Notes: generated from the sequence alone by a model not told the origin. A stretch of DNA of 59,541 bases from Sphingomonas oligophenolica (GCF_006438955.1 NZ_RCZK01000014.1:30384-89924); one strand, 5' to 3'; numbered from the stretch's first letter, positions 18,773-27,389 are shown. Program-made: numbers and translations.

Positions 18773-18918
18773 GGGGTGTGTGGGGGCGGGCGTGGGACCA
18801 GTTCTGCTACGCCCTTAGTGGCCGATCGCGAACATTCGGCAATCAACCTCGCCCCGCAGCTCTAGACGTCGATCGACCGGCACCCGCGTGGGGGGGGCGG
18901 ATGCCGGCTCGACCTTCC

Positions 18919-19782
18919 TCAACTCGACACGAGTTTTCCATTCGTGCCGTCGGGGAAAAATCCACCGCGCGTCACGCCCGCGGCGGGGTTGGCGAAGACG
19001 ATGTTGTGCACTTGTTGCGGCGTGCGCCCAAAGGCGATGCTGTTCTCGTCGGCCGGTACCAGGTTCTGGCGCCCGTCCATCATCACCGGCTGGTCGCTGT
19101 CCGACCCGCCGTCGAGCGTATCGCGCACGTCCGACATCGCGGTCGAGGCGGTAATCGCGCTGCCGCCGGTGCGCACGATCACCGATCGGATCACGCCGGC
19201 GTGATAGGCCTCGGCCGCGAGGATTCCCGCCGCCGAGGTCAGGATTTTCTGGTCGTGAATCAGGTTCGCCGCCGCCTTGTACGCGGTGACGCCGACATCC
19301 TCGAACAGGAAGGCACCAAGCCAGAAGCTCGTCTCGTCGGCGAACGGATCGAACCCGGCCAGCCCCGCCGCCTGAGCGACCCCCTGGAACCCCGCGTCGA
19401 AATCTATCGTCGGGCGCTGGATCGCGTTTGCCCCCAGTGCCGAGCGCAGGAACAGCACGTGCGCCAGCTCGTTGCGGGTGATGTCTTCGATGAATCCGCG
19501 TCGGACGTTGCTGGTGAAGTTGACCTTGCGCCCGCCGCGCACCGTGCCGCCGAACGACCCGCCCGCCGCCTCATCGAGCGTCCGGCCCATCACCCCGCGC
19601 AGATAATATTCGGCTTCGAGATATTCGAGGTTCAGCGCGAAGTTGAGGATATCGTTGTCGGTCAAATTGGCCGCCGCAGCCGGGGTCGAGATCATCGCGG
19701 TGGCGGTGACGCCGGCAAGAGCGGCGAACATCGCCGCGCGCGCCGGATTGGTCGGCGCGTCTCGATCGATGACGTTGCTCAT
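18919..19782 (-). CDS. Exported ferritin-like domain protein (Ferritin_2 type), copy 2
   Basis: A 287-residue protein with a hydrophobic export signal ending at AAAAN, about residue 39. The domain opens with ILNFALNLEYLEAEYYLRG, whose two Glu residues are typical of ferritin-like four-helix bundles. It continues with ITRNELAHVLFLRSALG and later GILAAEAYHAGVIR, giving further Glu/His candidates for a di-metal site. The C-terminus ends with the GGFFPDGTNG block seen in this family. The upstream neighbour is a diverged tandem copy, and the two overlap by ATGA. Related proteins are found in desiccation- and stress-associated settings, but the physiological role is unknown. Confidence 0.8.
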   Translation of the reverse strand: MSNVIDRDAPTNPARAAMFAALAGVTATAMISTPAAAANLTDNDILNFALNLEYLEAEYYLRGVMGRTLDEAAGGSFGGTVRGGRKVNFTSNVRRGFIEDITRNELAHVLFLRSALGANAIQRPTIDFDAGFQGVAQAAGLAGFDPFADETSFWLGAFLFEDVGVTAYKAAANLIHDQKILTSAAGILAAEAYHAGVIRSVIVRTGGSAITASTAMSDVRDTLDGGSDSDQPVMMDGRQNLVPADENSIAFGRTPQQVHNIVFANPAAGVTRGGFFPDGTNGKLVSS

Positions 19783-20707
19783 GCGCCTGCTCCCGGGGTG
19801 AGAGGGGGTTTGTCGCGGACGGTCCGTCGGACGACGCCGTTGACGCCGCGCGGGAAGAAGCCGCCGTGGTTTACGCCGCCGCCGGGTGCGCCATAGACTT
19901 GGTTGAGCACTTCGCCGACGCGGCGTGGGAACGCGCGGCCTTGCGCATCGGTATTCGAAATATGGATGCGACCGGGCTCAGTGACCGTCTCGGCATTTTC
20001 CGGCCCGTCGAGCGTGTCGCGGGCGCGGCTGATCGCATTGGCCTTTTCGATCGTCGCTGGCCCCATTTCGCCGATCTGCGCGCGGATGATCCCGGCGTGA
20101 TATGCCTCGACCGCCAGGATGCCGGCGGCGTCCGCCAGCTTCATGTCGCTCGCAACACGTTTCGCCGCGCCAGCATAGGCCGACACACCGACATCCTCGA
20201 ACAGGAACGCGCCGAGCACGAAGCTTTCCTCATCGGCAAACGCATCGAAATTGGCGCCGAGCCCGGCGAGTTGACCGACGGCGCGAACGCTGCGGTGAAG
20301 TCGATCGCGGGGCAGCTCATTTCGACCAGCAACTTGCCCTTGATCGCCTTGCGCAGGAAACCGACGTGATGGCGCTCGTCGTCGGCGATTTCGGCCATGA
20401 ATTCGCGCACGAACGGCGTCTGGAACGTGACCTGACGCCCGCCGGTGATGGCGCCGGGCTTGGGGCCGAGCATTTCGCTGGAGAGGCCAGTGCCGGTGAC
20501 GCCGCGGGCGTAATATTCCGCCTCGAGATATTCGAGGTTGAGCGCGAAATTGAGCACCGGCGCATCCGTCAGCGGACTCGGGGTCAACGCGAGTCCCAGC
20601 CCTTGCGGGACGATCCGCGCGCACCCGGCAACGCCGGCGGCGACTCCAGCGGCCATCGTCGCGCGCAGCATGTGGCGCCGATCCAAGATGGCGAGGTGTT
20701 CGAGCAT
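19779..20707 (-). pseudogene. Exported ferritin-like domain protein, copy 1, with a one-base frameshift
   Basis: The N-terminal part starts at 20707 (MLEHLAILDRRHMLRATMA) with a Tat-like RR and hydrophobic stretch, followed by LNFALNLEYLEAEYYARG and IADDERHHVGFLRKAI. That frame loses family similarity after CPAIDFTAAFAPS, and similarity resumes in another frame at VGQLAGLGANFDAFADEES. The switch lies near 20285 in a GCGCCG-rich stretch and equals the loss of one base. The second part then runs through GILAVEAYHAGIIR to the stop at 19779. It is either a recent pseudogene or a sequencing error. Apart from the shift, every expected Glu/His motif is intact. The stop overlaps the next start. Confidence 0.7.
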
Positions 20708-20769
20708 TGCGGCGCCTCCGGTAATTCACGGTGAAGCGTCCGTTATTAACGACAGTTTGGTCGAGGCGA

Positions 20770-20783
20770 TTGATTGTAATCAA
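20770..20783. promoter_or_regulatory. TTGATT-GT-AATCAA palindrome in a divergent promoter region
   Basis: An exact 14-base palindrome lies between the minus-strand ferritin-like pair (start 20707) and the plus-strand secreted methyltransferase-like gene (start 20898). AT-rich palindromes in a GC-rich divergent region are good candidates for a repressor or activator site. The regulator is not identifiable. Confidence 0.4.
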
Positions 20784-20897
20784 CACCTTATGAATTCATC
20801 GACTACACCAACAGCAGCGCCCACCGCTCCCACTACCCCCGTTGCCCCCACCCCCCAACCCGCTACAACACACCCTCCCCCTCCCGAAAGGCTCCCG

Positions 20898-21734
20898 ATG
20901 CCCCTGCTTCGCCCCCTTCTCGCCGTGCTCATGCTCGGCAGCGCCACGCTCGCGGTCGGGCAGCGGGCGGCACCGTCCGCGCTCGTCGACGCGACCAAGG
21001 CGACCACCCGCACCCCCGCGAACGTCGCGCGCGATCGCTATCGCCATCCGGTCGAAACGCTCGCGTTCTTCGGGGTGAAGCCGACCGATACCGTCGTCGA
21101 GATCTGGCCGAGCGGGGGCTGGTACACCGAAATCCTCGCGCCCTATCTCGCCGCGCACGGCAGCTTCTATGCGGCGGGGCCGACCGCCAAGGCGCTCGCG
21201 ACCGTCACCGCGAAACAGGCCGCCGCGCCCGCCGCGTATCGCACGATGCACCTCGCCACCTTCCCCGCCCCTGCCGCCAGCACCGACGCCCCCGCCGCGG
21301 TGCCCGCGGCCAGCGCCCCCCCCGCGGTGCCAGCGGGCAGCGCCGACGTCGTCCTCACCTTCCGCAACGTCCACAACTGGCGGTTCGGCAAGACCGACCA
21401 GACCCAGGCCGCGTTCGACCAGATGTTCGCGATGCTCAAACCCGGCGGCACGCTCGGGCTGGTCGAACACCGGCTCCCCGAAACCGCGGTCGGGATCGAG
21501 GAAGCGCGCAGCGGCTATATGAAGCAGTCCTCGGTGATCGGGTTCGCGACCAAGGCGGGGTTCCGGCTGGTCGGCGAGAGCAAGGTCAACGCCAACCCGC
21601 GCGACACGCATGATTACGCCAAGGGCGTGTGGACGCTGCCCCCGTCCTATATCGAGGGCGATGCCGACCGCGCGCGCTACACCGCGATCGGCGAAAGCGA
21701 CCGGATGACGCTGAAATTCGTCAAGCCCGCCTGA
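20898..21734 (+). CDS. Exported methyltransferase-like protein (COG4798 type)
   Basis: A 278-residue protein that starts at 20898 with a GAAAGG site upstream. Residues 1-22 (PLLRPLLAVLMLGSATLAVG) are a signal peptide, so it acts in the periplasm or beyond. The domain starts RDRYRHPVETLAFFGVKPTDTVVEIWPSGGWYTEILAPYL. This is a methyltransferase motif I in which the usual D/E-x-G-x-G is altered to E-x-W-P-S-G-G, as in the COG4798 'predicted methyltransferase' group. VLTFRNVHNWRF and FAMLKPGGTLGLVEHR are motifs IV and V of the fold. Between motifs I and IV an Ala/Pro-rich insertion of about 30 residues looks disordered. Whether exported members bind adenosylmethionine at all is unclear. Confidence 0.75.
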   Translation: MPLLRPLLAVLMLGSATLAVGQRAAPSALVDATKATTRTPANVARDRYRHPVETLAFFGVKPTDTVVEIWPSGGWYTEILAPYLAAHGSFYAAGPTAKALATVTAKQAAAPAAYRTMHLATFPAPAASTDAPAAVPAASAPPAVPAGSADVVLTFRNVHNWRFGKTDQTQAAFDQMFAMLKPGGTLGLVEHRLPETAVGIEEARSGYMKQSSVIGFATKAGFRLVGESKVNANPRDTHDYAKGVWTLPPSYIEGDADRARYTAIGESDRMTLKFVKPA

Positions 21735-21818
21735 CCGCCGGGACGGCGCGCCACCCGCGCTAATTAACCACGATCGGTTCGCAGTTTCGCAACCAATTCG
21801 CCGCTAGATCGGTCGTGC

Positions 21819-24461
21819 ATGAAACCGCGCCGTTCCTCGACCGATCCGTTCCGGCGCCGCATCGGGCGGCTCCACGCGCTGGGGCTGGTCGAGGATGACG
21901 GCGAGCGCGTCGTCGCGGCGCTCGGCACGCGGCTGCGGAGCCTCGCGTCGATCTGGCCGATCGCGATCGCGGCGCAGGCGATCGCGTTCACCGTGCTGAT
22001 GACGATGACCACGCTCGCCGATCGCGCGCCGCATCCGCTCGTATCGGTGATCGCGGGCGGCACGACGCTCGCGCTGTCGGTCGCGCTGCTGGTCGCGCTC
22101 GCCGCGCCGCGCATGGCGGCGATCGCGCCGATCCATCGCAACCGGCTGGTCGTCGGAATCGTGATCCCGATCGCGGCGGGGCTGTTCATGCTGCTGGCCC
22201 AGGCCGCGGCGCTGCCGACCGGTGGGATGCGGACCACAGCGCTCGTCGCGTGCATCGGCGGGATCGGGCTCACCGCGGTCAGTATCCACCAGGTGCGCGC
22301 GGCGTCGCTGGGGTTCAGCACCGGGTTGCTCGCGGCGTTCGCGGTCGTCACCGGCGCGTGGGGCGCGATCGCGATGGGATTCGTGTTCGTCGCGTGCCTC
22401 GCAGCTGCGACGATCCGCTTCGCCCGGCTCGACCTGGTGGCCGCGCTCGACCAGGCCGACCGTGCGCATGAGGGGCAGCTCGCGATCAAGATGATCGCCG
22501 AATTCGAAACCCACGGCACCAGCTGGTTCTGGGAGGCCGATCGCCAGGGCCGGATCACCTATCTGTCCGCCAAGGTCGCCGCCGACATCGCGGGGGATGG
22601 CCAGTCCCCGGTGGGGTTGCTGCTGACCGAAGTGTTCCGGATGGACAGCGCGACGCCGGGCACCGAACGCACGCTGGCGTTCCACGTGTCGTCGCGCACC
22701 TCCTTCTCCGATTATTCGGTCTGCGCCGCGAGCGATGACCAGGCCACGCGCTGGTGGTCGATCTCGGGGCGACCGCTGATCGACGATTACGGCCGGTTCC
22801 AGGGCTTCATCGGGTCGGGCACCGATCTCACCTCGATCCGCCAATCCGAAGCCGAGATCACCCGGCTCGCGCTGTTCGACAGCCTGACCGGGCTCGCCAA
22901 CCGCCAGCGGATCCGGATCAGCCTCGACAAGACGCTCAAGCAATCGGCGGGCGGCTATCGCCCGTCGTCGCTGTTCCTGATGGACCTCGATCGGTTCAAG
23001 GCGGTCAATGACACGCTCGGCCACCAGGCGGGTGACATGCTGCTCAAACAGGTCGCGCAGCGGCTCGAACGCGGGGTCGGCGATGCGGGGCTGGTCGGGC
23101 GGCTCGGCGGCGACGAATTCCAGGTGCTGCTGCCGGGAATCGACCATCGCGACGCGCTGACCACGCTCGCCAAGGATCTCATCGCCTCGATTGCGCAACC
23201 CTTTTTCATCAGCGGCGCGAGCATCACGATCGGCTGTTCGATCGGGGTCGCGATCGCGCCGCACCACGGCGAGGACGCCGAAACGCTGACCCGCAACGCC
23301 GACCTCGCGCTCTACGCCGCCAAGGCCGACGGTCGCGGCGTCCACCGCTTCTTCTCGGAAAATATGCTCGAGGGCGCCAAGACCCGCAAGCAGCTCGAAG
23401 ATGACATCCGCGCCGGCATCGTCGCGGGCGAATTCTACCTCGCCTATCAGCCAGTGGTCTCGACCCGCGACGAACGCATCGTCGGTTATGAGGCGCTGAT
23501 CCGCTGGAACCACCCGACCCGCGGCGCGATCTCCCCCACCGATTTCATTCCGGTCGCCGAGGAATCGGGGCTGATCGAGGCGCTCGGCGAATGGGTGTTG
23601 CGCACCGCCTGCCACGACGCCGCCGGCTGGCCGGGCGACGCGCGGGTCGCGGTCAACGTCTCGCCGATCCAGTTCGCCAACCCCGCGCTGCCCGCGATCG
23701 TCACCTCCGCGCTCGCGAATGCGGGCCTGGCTGCGCACCGGCTCGAACTCGAAATCACCGAAGGCGTGTTCCTCGACGAGACCCACTCGTCCGACCGGAT
23801 GTTCAAATCGCTGAAAGGGCTGGGCGTCCGCCTCGCGCTCGACGATTTCGGCACCGGCTATTCCAGCCTCGGCTATCTGCGCTCCGCGCCGTTCGACAAG
23901 ATCAAGATCGACCAGAGCTTCGTGCACGGGTCGGCGCAGCCGGGCAACCGCAACGCTGCGATCATCAAGGCGATCGTCACGCTCGCCGACACGCTGGGGA
24001 TGGAAACCACCGCCGAGGGGGTCGAGATCCAGGACGAGATCGAACTCCTCCGCGGGCTCGGCTGCACCCATATCCAGGGTTATGTCTACGGCCAGGGCAT
24101 CCGGTCGGCGGAGGTCCACCTTCAGCTCGGCGGCGCGTCGACCGCGCCGGTGACCGGCCACAAGGCCAGTCGCGCGCCGCGCACCCGGATGCTGCGCTCG
24201 GCGCGGCTCGCGATCGGCGGGGTTGAGGGTGATGTCCGGATCCGCAACATCTCGACCTCGGGCGCGATGATCGACGGCGTCGCGATCGACCCCAAATCGG
24301 TCGGGATCGAGGTGCTGATCGAGCTGGTCGAAGACCAGATGTTCGCCGCGCGCGTCGCCTGGGCGAAAGACGGCAAGGCGGGTCTCGCCTTCGCGCAAGG
24401 CTTCGACCTCGAACGACTCAACCAACCCACCCCCGGCCGCAAGATCCGCCGCACCGCCTGA
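21819..24461 (+). CDS. Membrane GGDEF-EAL protein with PAS and C-terminal PilZ domain
   Basis: An 880-residue cyclic-di-GMP protein. Residues about 45-205 hold some six membrane helices. A PAS-like domain follows at about 225-345 (SWFWEADRQGRITYLSAKV), then GGDEF at about 350-510 with an intact RLGGDEFQVL site. The EAL domain (about 525-765) has the catalytic YEALIRW, ELEITEGVFLD and LDDFGTGYSSL motifs, so both synthesis and breakdown look possible. The last 110 residues (RTRMLRSARLAI, then IRNISTSGAMIDG) match a PilZ c-di-GMP receptor: the basic cluster plus N-x-S-x-x-G. The fusion lets one protein make, degrade and sense c-di-GMP. It stands alone, with no obvious operon partner. Confidence 0.9.
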   Translation: MKPRRSSTDPFRRRIGRLHALGLVEDDGERVVAALGTRLRSLASIWPIAIAAQAIAFTVLMTMTTLADRAPHPLVSVIAGGTTLALSVALLVALAAPRMAAIAPIHRNRLVVGIVIPIAAGLFMLLAQAAALPTGGMRTTALVACIGGIGLTAVSIHQVRAASLGFSTGLLAAFAVVTGAWGAIAMGFVFVACLAAATIRFARLDLVAALDQADRAHEGQLAIKMIAEFETHGTSWFWEADRQGRITYLSAKVAADIAGDGQSPVGLLLTEVFRMDSATPGTERTLAFHVSSRTSFSDYSVCAASDDQATRWWSISGRPLIDDYGRFQGFIGSGTDLTSIRQSEAEITRLALFDSLTGLANRQRIRISLDKTLKQSAGGYRPSSLFLMDLDRFKAVNDTLGHQAGDMLLKQVAQRLERGVGDAGLVGRLGGDEFQVLLPGIDHRDALTTLAKDLIASIAQPFFISGASITIGCSIGVAIAPHHGEDAETLTRNADLALYAAKADGRGVHRFFSENMLEGAKTRKQLEDDIRAGIVAGEFYLAYQPVVSTRDERIVGYEALIRWNHPTRGAISPTDFIPVAEESGLIEALGEWVLRTACHDAAGWPGDARVAVNVSPIQFANPALPAIVTSALANAGLAAHRLELEITEGVFLDETHSSDRMFKSLKGLGVRLALDDFGTGYSSLGYLRSAPFDKIKIDQSFVHGSAQPGNRNAAIIKAIVTLADTLGMETTAEGVEIQDEIELLRGLGCTHIQGYVYGQGIRSAEVHLQLGGASTAPVTGHKASRAPRTRMLRSARLAIGGVEGDVRIRNISTSGAMIDGVAIDPKSVGIEVLIELVEDQMFAARVAWAKDGKAGLAFAQGFDLERLNQPTPGRKIRRTA

Positions 24462-24864
24462 TCGCCGACCGCCGCCGGCCGATCACACGACCCGCGACGC
24501 GGCGGTCCGGCGAAATATTTGCGTTCCCCCGCCGTTCTCTTGCAATCGCGCGAACCCGCGCAAGTCCACGCGTCGCTGCGCTGCGGCATCGACCAACCGA
24601 CTCGTGTGTGCGACGAACCGAGTCGCTAAAATGTCATTAACTCCCTTGCGTCCGCCGCGGGTTTGGCACAATCTCTGGTGGTTGAGTTCGGGGGCGGACC
24701 CAATCACTGGTATAAACCCGGTCGCAATCTTATATTGCGGCAAGGATCTTGTGCGCATGTTCCACAGGGGATGTGCACATTTTGTTCTCACCGCCCGCCG
24801 ACTCGAATGATAGGATGCGGGATGCCCCCGATTCCTTTGGGTCCGATTCGAACGGACCCGGCAC
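24462..24864. promoter_or_regulatory. 400-bp nrdA leader with a CGCAAT-ATTGCG inverted repeat
   Basis: No gene is supported here. An exact inverted repeat, CGCAAT (24723-24728) and ATTGCG (24734-24739), with a five-base AT-rich centre lies about 150 bases before the nrdA start. NrdR boxes are 16-base AT-rich palindromes in front of ribonucleotide reductase genes. This element has a similar shape, but it is 17 bases long and not a clean match, so I call it only a candidate operator. Confidence 0.35.
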
Positions 24865-24891
24865 ATGATCGGCGATGACGGGAGCAAGATG

Positions 24892-26787
24892 ATGGATTTC
24901 AGGGACAGTCAGGCAAGCGACATGAGCACCGATACGATCGAAGCGACCGCCGACACGGCGCCCGCCACCAGGACCGACAGCAAGTCGATCAAGCCGCAGC
25001 CCTATCCGGTCGAGGTCGACCACAGCCGCGATGCGCTGCTCACCGATTTCGGCAAGGAGACGCTGAACGATCGCTACCTGCTCCCGGGCGAGGGCTATCA
25101 GGACCTCTTCGTCCGCGTCGCCTCGGCCTATGCCGACGATGCGGGCCATGCGCAGCGAATCTACGATTACATCTCGAAACTGTGGTTCATGCCCGCCACC
25201 CCCGTGCTGTCGAACGGCGGCACCGGGCGCGGGCTGCCGATCAGCTGCTATCTGAACTCGGTGCCCGACAGCCTCAACGGCATCGTCGATACCTGGAACG
25301 AGAATGTCTGGCTCGCCAGCCGCGGCGGGGGGATCGGCACCTATTGGGGCAACGTCCGCGGGATCGGCGAGCCGGTCGGGCTGAATGGCAAGACCAGCGG
25401 GATCATCCCGTTCGTCCGCGTCATGGATTCGCTCACCCTCGCGATCAGCCAGGGTAGCCTGCGCCGCGGCTCGGCGGCGGTCTATCTCGACGTCAGCCAC
25501 CCGGAGATCGAGGAATTCCTCGAAATCAGAAAGCCTTCTGGCGATTTCAACAGAAAAGCTCTCAACCTCCACCACGGGGTCCTTATCCCCGATGCGTTCA
25601 TGGAAGCGGTCCGCGCGGGCGACGAATGGATCCTGCGCAGCCCCAAGGACCAGACCGAACGTGGGCGCGTCGATGCGCGCGCGCTGTTCCAGAAGCTGGT
25701 CGAAACCCGCCTTGCGACCGGCGAACCGTACATCGTGTTCGCCGATCACGTGAATTCGAACATGCCCAAGCATCACCGCGATCTGGGCCTGAAGGTCTCG
25801 ACCTCGAACCTGTGCAGCGAGATCACGCTGCCGACGGGCCGCGATCACCTCGGCAACGATCGCACCGCGGTTTGCTGCCTGTCCTCGCTCAACCTCGAGA
25901 CGTGGGACGAGTGGAAGGACGAAAAGGGTTTCGTCGAGGACGTGATGCGCTTCCTCGACAACGTCCTCCAGGATTACATCGATCGCCACGAGCCCGGCAT
26001 GGAGCGCGCCGCCTATAGCGCGGGCCGCGAACGCTCGGTGGGCCTCGGCGTCATGGGCTTCCACAGCTTTCTTCAGGCGCGCGGCCTCCCCTTCGAGGGC
26101 GCGATGGCGAAGAGCTGGAACATGCGGATGTTCAAGCAGATCAAGGGCCAGGTCGACGAAGCCTCGATGCAGCTCGCGATCGAGCGCGGCCCCTGCCCCG
26201 ACGCCGCCGAGATGGGGGTGATGGAGCGGTTCAGCTGCAAGATGGCGATCGCGCCGACCGCGAGCATCAGCATCATCTGCGGCGGCACCTCTGCCTGCAT
26301 CGAGCCGATTCCCGCCAACATCTACACCCACAAGACGCTGTCGGGCAGCTTCTCGGTCAAGAACCCGTATCTCGAAAAGCTGCTCAACGAGAAATCGAAA
26401 AACAGCGATGCGGTATGGAATTCGATCCTCGAACACGGCGGGTCCGTCCAGCATCTCGACTTCCTCGATGCCGAGGAAAAGGATTGCTACAAGACGTCGT
26501 TCGAAATCGACCAGCGCTGGCTGCTCGAACTCGCGGGCGATCGCACCCCATATATCGACCAGGCGCAATCGCTCAACCTGTTCATCCCCGCCGATGTCGA
26601 GAAATGGGATCTCCTCATGCTCCACTTCCGCGCGTGGGAACTCGGCATCAAGTCGCTCTATTACCTGCGTTCGAAGAGCGTCCAGCGCGCGGGCTTCGCG
26701 GGCGGGGTCGAGAACGACAACACGATCGACAAGCCGAAATACGAATTCCAGACGACCGACTACGACGAATGCCTCGCGTGCCAGTGA
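24892..26787 (+). CDS. nrdA: Ribonucleoside-diphosphate reductase alpha subunit (class Ia)
   Basis: About 631 residues. It catalyses the reduction of ribonucleotides to deoxyribonucleotides with the NrdB radical. ISCYLNSVPDSL holds the first active-site Cys, SNLCSEITLP supplies the radical Cys and the catalytic Glu, and SLYYLRSKS carries the paired Tyr of the radical path. The C-terminal CLAC (YDECLACQ end) is the redox relay. The N-terminus is short, without the ATP-cone domain of long NrdA forms, so overall activity control by dATP is probably absent. I chose 24892 because a GGGAG site lies seven bases upstream; in-frame ATGs at 24865 and 24889 are alternatives. The partner nrdB lies 3.4 kb downstream instead of adjacent. 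Confidence 0.95.
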   Translation: MDFRDSQASDMSTDTIEATADTAPATRTDSKSIKPQPYPVEVDHSRDALLTDFGKETLNDRYLLPGEGYQDLFVRVASAYADDAGHAQRIYDYISKLWFMPATPVLSNGGTGRGLPISCYLNSVPDSLNGIVDTWNENVWLASRGGGIGTYWGNVRGIGEPVGLNGKTSGIIPFVRVMDSLTLAISQGSLRRGSAAVYLDVSHPEIEEFLEIRKPSGDFNRKALNLHHGVLIPDAFMEAVRAGDEWILRSPKDQTERGRVDARALFQKLVETRLATGEPYIVFADHVNSNMPKHHRDLGLKVSTSNLCSEITLPTGRDHLGNDRTAVCCLSSLNLETWDEWKDEKGFVEDVMRFLDNVLQDYIDRHEPGMERAAYSAGRERSVGLGVMGFHSFLQARGLPFEGAMAKSWNMRMFKQIKGQVDEASMQLAIERGPCPDAAEMGVMERFSCKMAIAPTASISIICGGTSACIEPIPANIYTHKTLSGSFSVKNPYLEKLLNEKSKNSDAVWNSILEHGGSVQHLDFLDAEEKDCYKTSFEIDQRWLLELAGDRTPYIDQAQSLNLFIPADVEKWDLLMLHFRAWELGIKSLYYLRSKSVQRAGFAGGVENDNTIDKPKYEFQTTDYDECLACQ

Positions 26788-26822
26788 GGTGGGAAGCCTA
26801 ACGCCACCTTCTGCGCCACAAT

Positions 26823-26878
26823 CCCTCTCACCCTGTGGGAGAGGGAGGGAGCCGCGTAGTGGCGGAAGGGTGAGGGGG
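26823..26878. repeat. REP-like palindromic element, copy 1
   Basis: The element begins CCCTCTCACCCTGTGGGAG and ends GGAAGGGTGAGGGGG. It can fold outer arm on outer arm (CCCTCTCACCCT with AGGGTGAGGGGG), with an inner CTCTC/GAGAG hairpin. The same structure recurs in direct orientation at 27238 and inverted at 27315. The GTG start of the DUF559 gene falls inside its right end. Confidence 0.8.
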
Positions 26879-27310
26879 AATGCGGACGGCCTAACCAAAC
26901 GCCAGCTGCTCCCGACCGGCACCACCACCAAAGTCCGCACGCTCCGCCACAACCGCACCGAACCCGAAGCCCGCCTCTGGCGTGCACTCCGCGAAACCTT
27001 TCCCGACACGAAGTTCCGTTTCCAGGACCCGTTCGGCCGCTACATCGCCGATTTTTGCGCGCACCGCGCGAAACTGATCATCGAAATCGACGGCGATACG
27101 CACGCTACCACCGAGATTTACGACGCAAACCGAACCCACTTCCTCAACCTCGAAGGCTATCACGTGATCCGCTTCACCAACGCCGACGTGATGCACAATC
27201 TGGACGGCGTCATCGCAGAAATCACGATCCAAGTTCCTTCTCCCCCTGTGGGAGAAGGAGGGAGCGGCGCGCAGCGCCGCGGAAGGATGAGGGGGAGTCG
27301 CGAGACCTAA
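26870..27310 (+). CDS. DUF559 (Vsr-like) endonuclease-domain protein embedded between REP repeats
   Basis: A 146-residue protein from a GTG at 26870. The core LRHNRTEPEARLWRALRE, DPFGRYIADFCAHRAKLIIEI, DGDTHATTEIYDANRT and HVIRFTNADVMHNLDGVIAEI is a full DUF559 domain, a PD-(D/E)XK fold related to the Vsr mismatch endonuclease. Asp in YIADF and Glu/Asp in IIEIDGDTH are the probable metal ligands. The start codon lies in REP copy 1, and the last 20 or so residues (PPVGEGGSGAQRRGRMRG) are encoded by REP copy 2, so the gene fits exactly between repeats. A nicking or hairpin-processing role on the repeats is an attractive inference, comparable to RAYT proteins and REPs. No experiment is known to me for this family. 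Confidence 0.85.
   Translation: MRGNADGLTKRQLLPTGTTTKVRTLRHNRTEPEARLWRALRETFPDTKFRFQDPFGRYIADFCAHRAKLIIEIDGDTHATTEIYDANRTHFLNLEGYHVIRFTNADVMHNLDGVIAEITIQVPSPPVGEGGSGAQRRGRMRGSRET
27238..27296. repeat. REP-like palindromic element, copy 2 (direct)
   Basis: This copy reads CTTCTCCCCCTGTGGGAGAA near its left end and GGAAGGATGAGGGGGAG at its right, in the same orientation as the copy at 26823, with a GC-rich palindromic core (GGCGCGCAGCGCC). It encodes the C-terminal tail and the region before the stop of the DUF559 protein. The phrase CCTAAC follows within about 20 bases of both copies. Confidence 0.8.
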
Positions 27311-27314
27311 CGTC

Positions 27315-27372
27315 CCCCTCACCCTGCCGCCGCTTCGCGGCTCCCTCCCTTTCCCACAGGGGGAGAGGGAAT
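27315..27372. repeat. REP-like palindromic element, copy 3 (inverted)
   Basis: The complement of this stretch reads TCCCTCTCCCCCTGTGGGAA and then GGAGCCGC...GGCAGGGTGAGGGGGA, which aligns end to end with copies 1 and 2 but on the opposite strand. Copies 2 and 3 are thus a head-to-head pair about 18 bases apart, directly upstream of the M28 peptidase gene, and could form a large cruciform or a terminator-like RNA. Confidence 0.8.
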
Positions 27373-27389
27373 AAAGAAAGACCCTATTC

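Noticed and set aside
21804..24425. An 873-codon open frame on the minus strand
   Set aside because: It mirrors the GGDEF-EAL-PilZ gene codon for codon and shows no family motif.
24730..27009. A 759-codon minus-strand frame across nrdA
   Set aside because: It is antisense to nrdA, with low-complexity composition and no domain.
26823..27372. The three repeats as a CRISPR array
   Set aside because: Copies are palindromic, about 57 bases long, differ in orientation and spacing, and the first two are separated by a gene.
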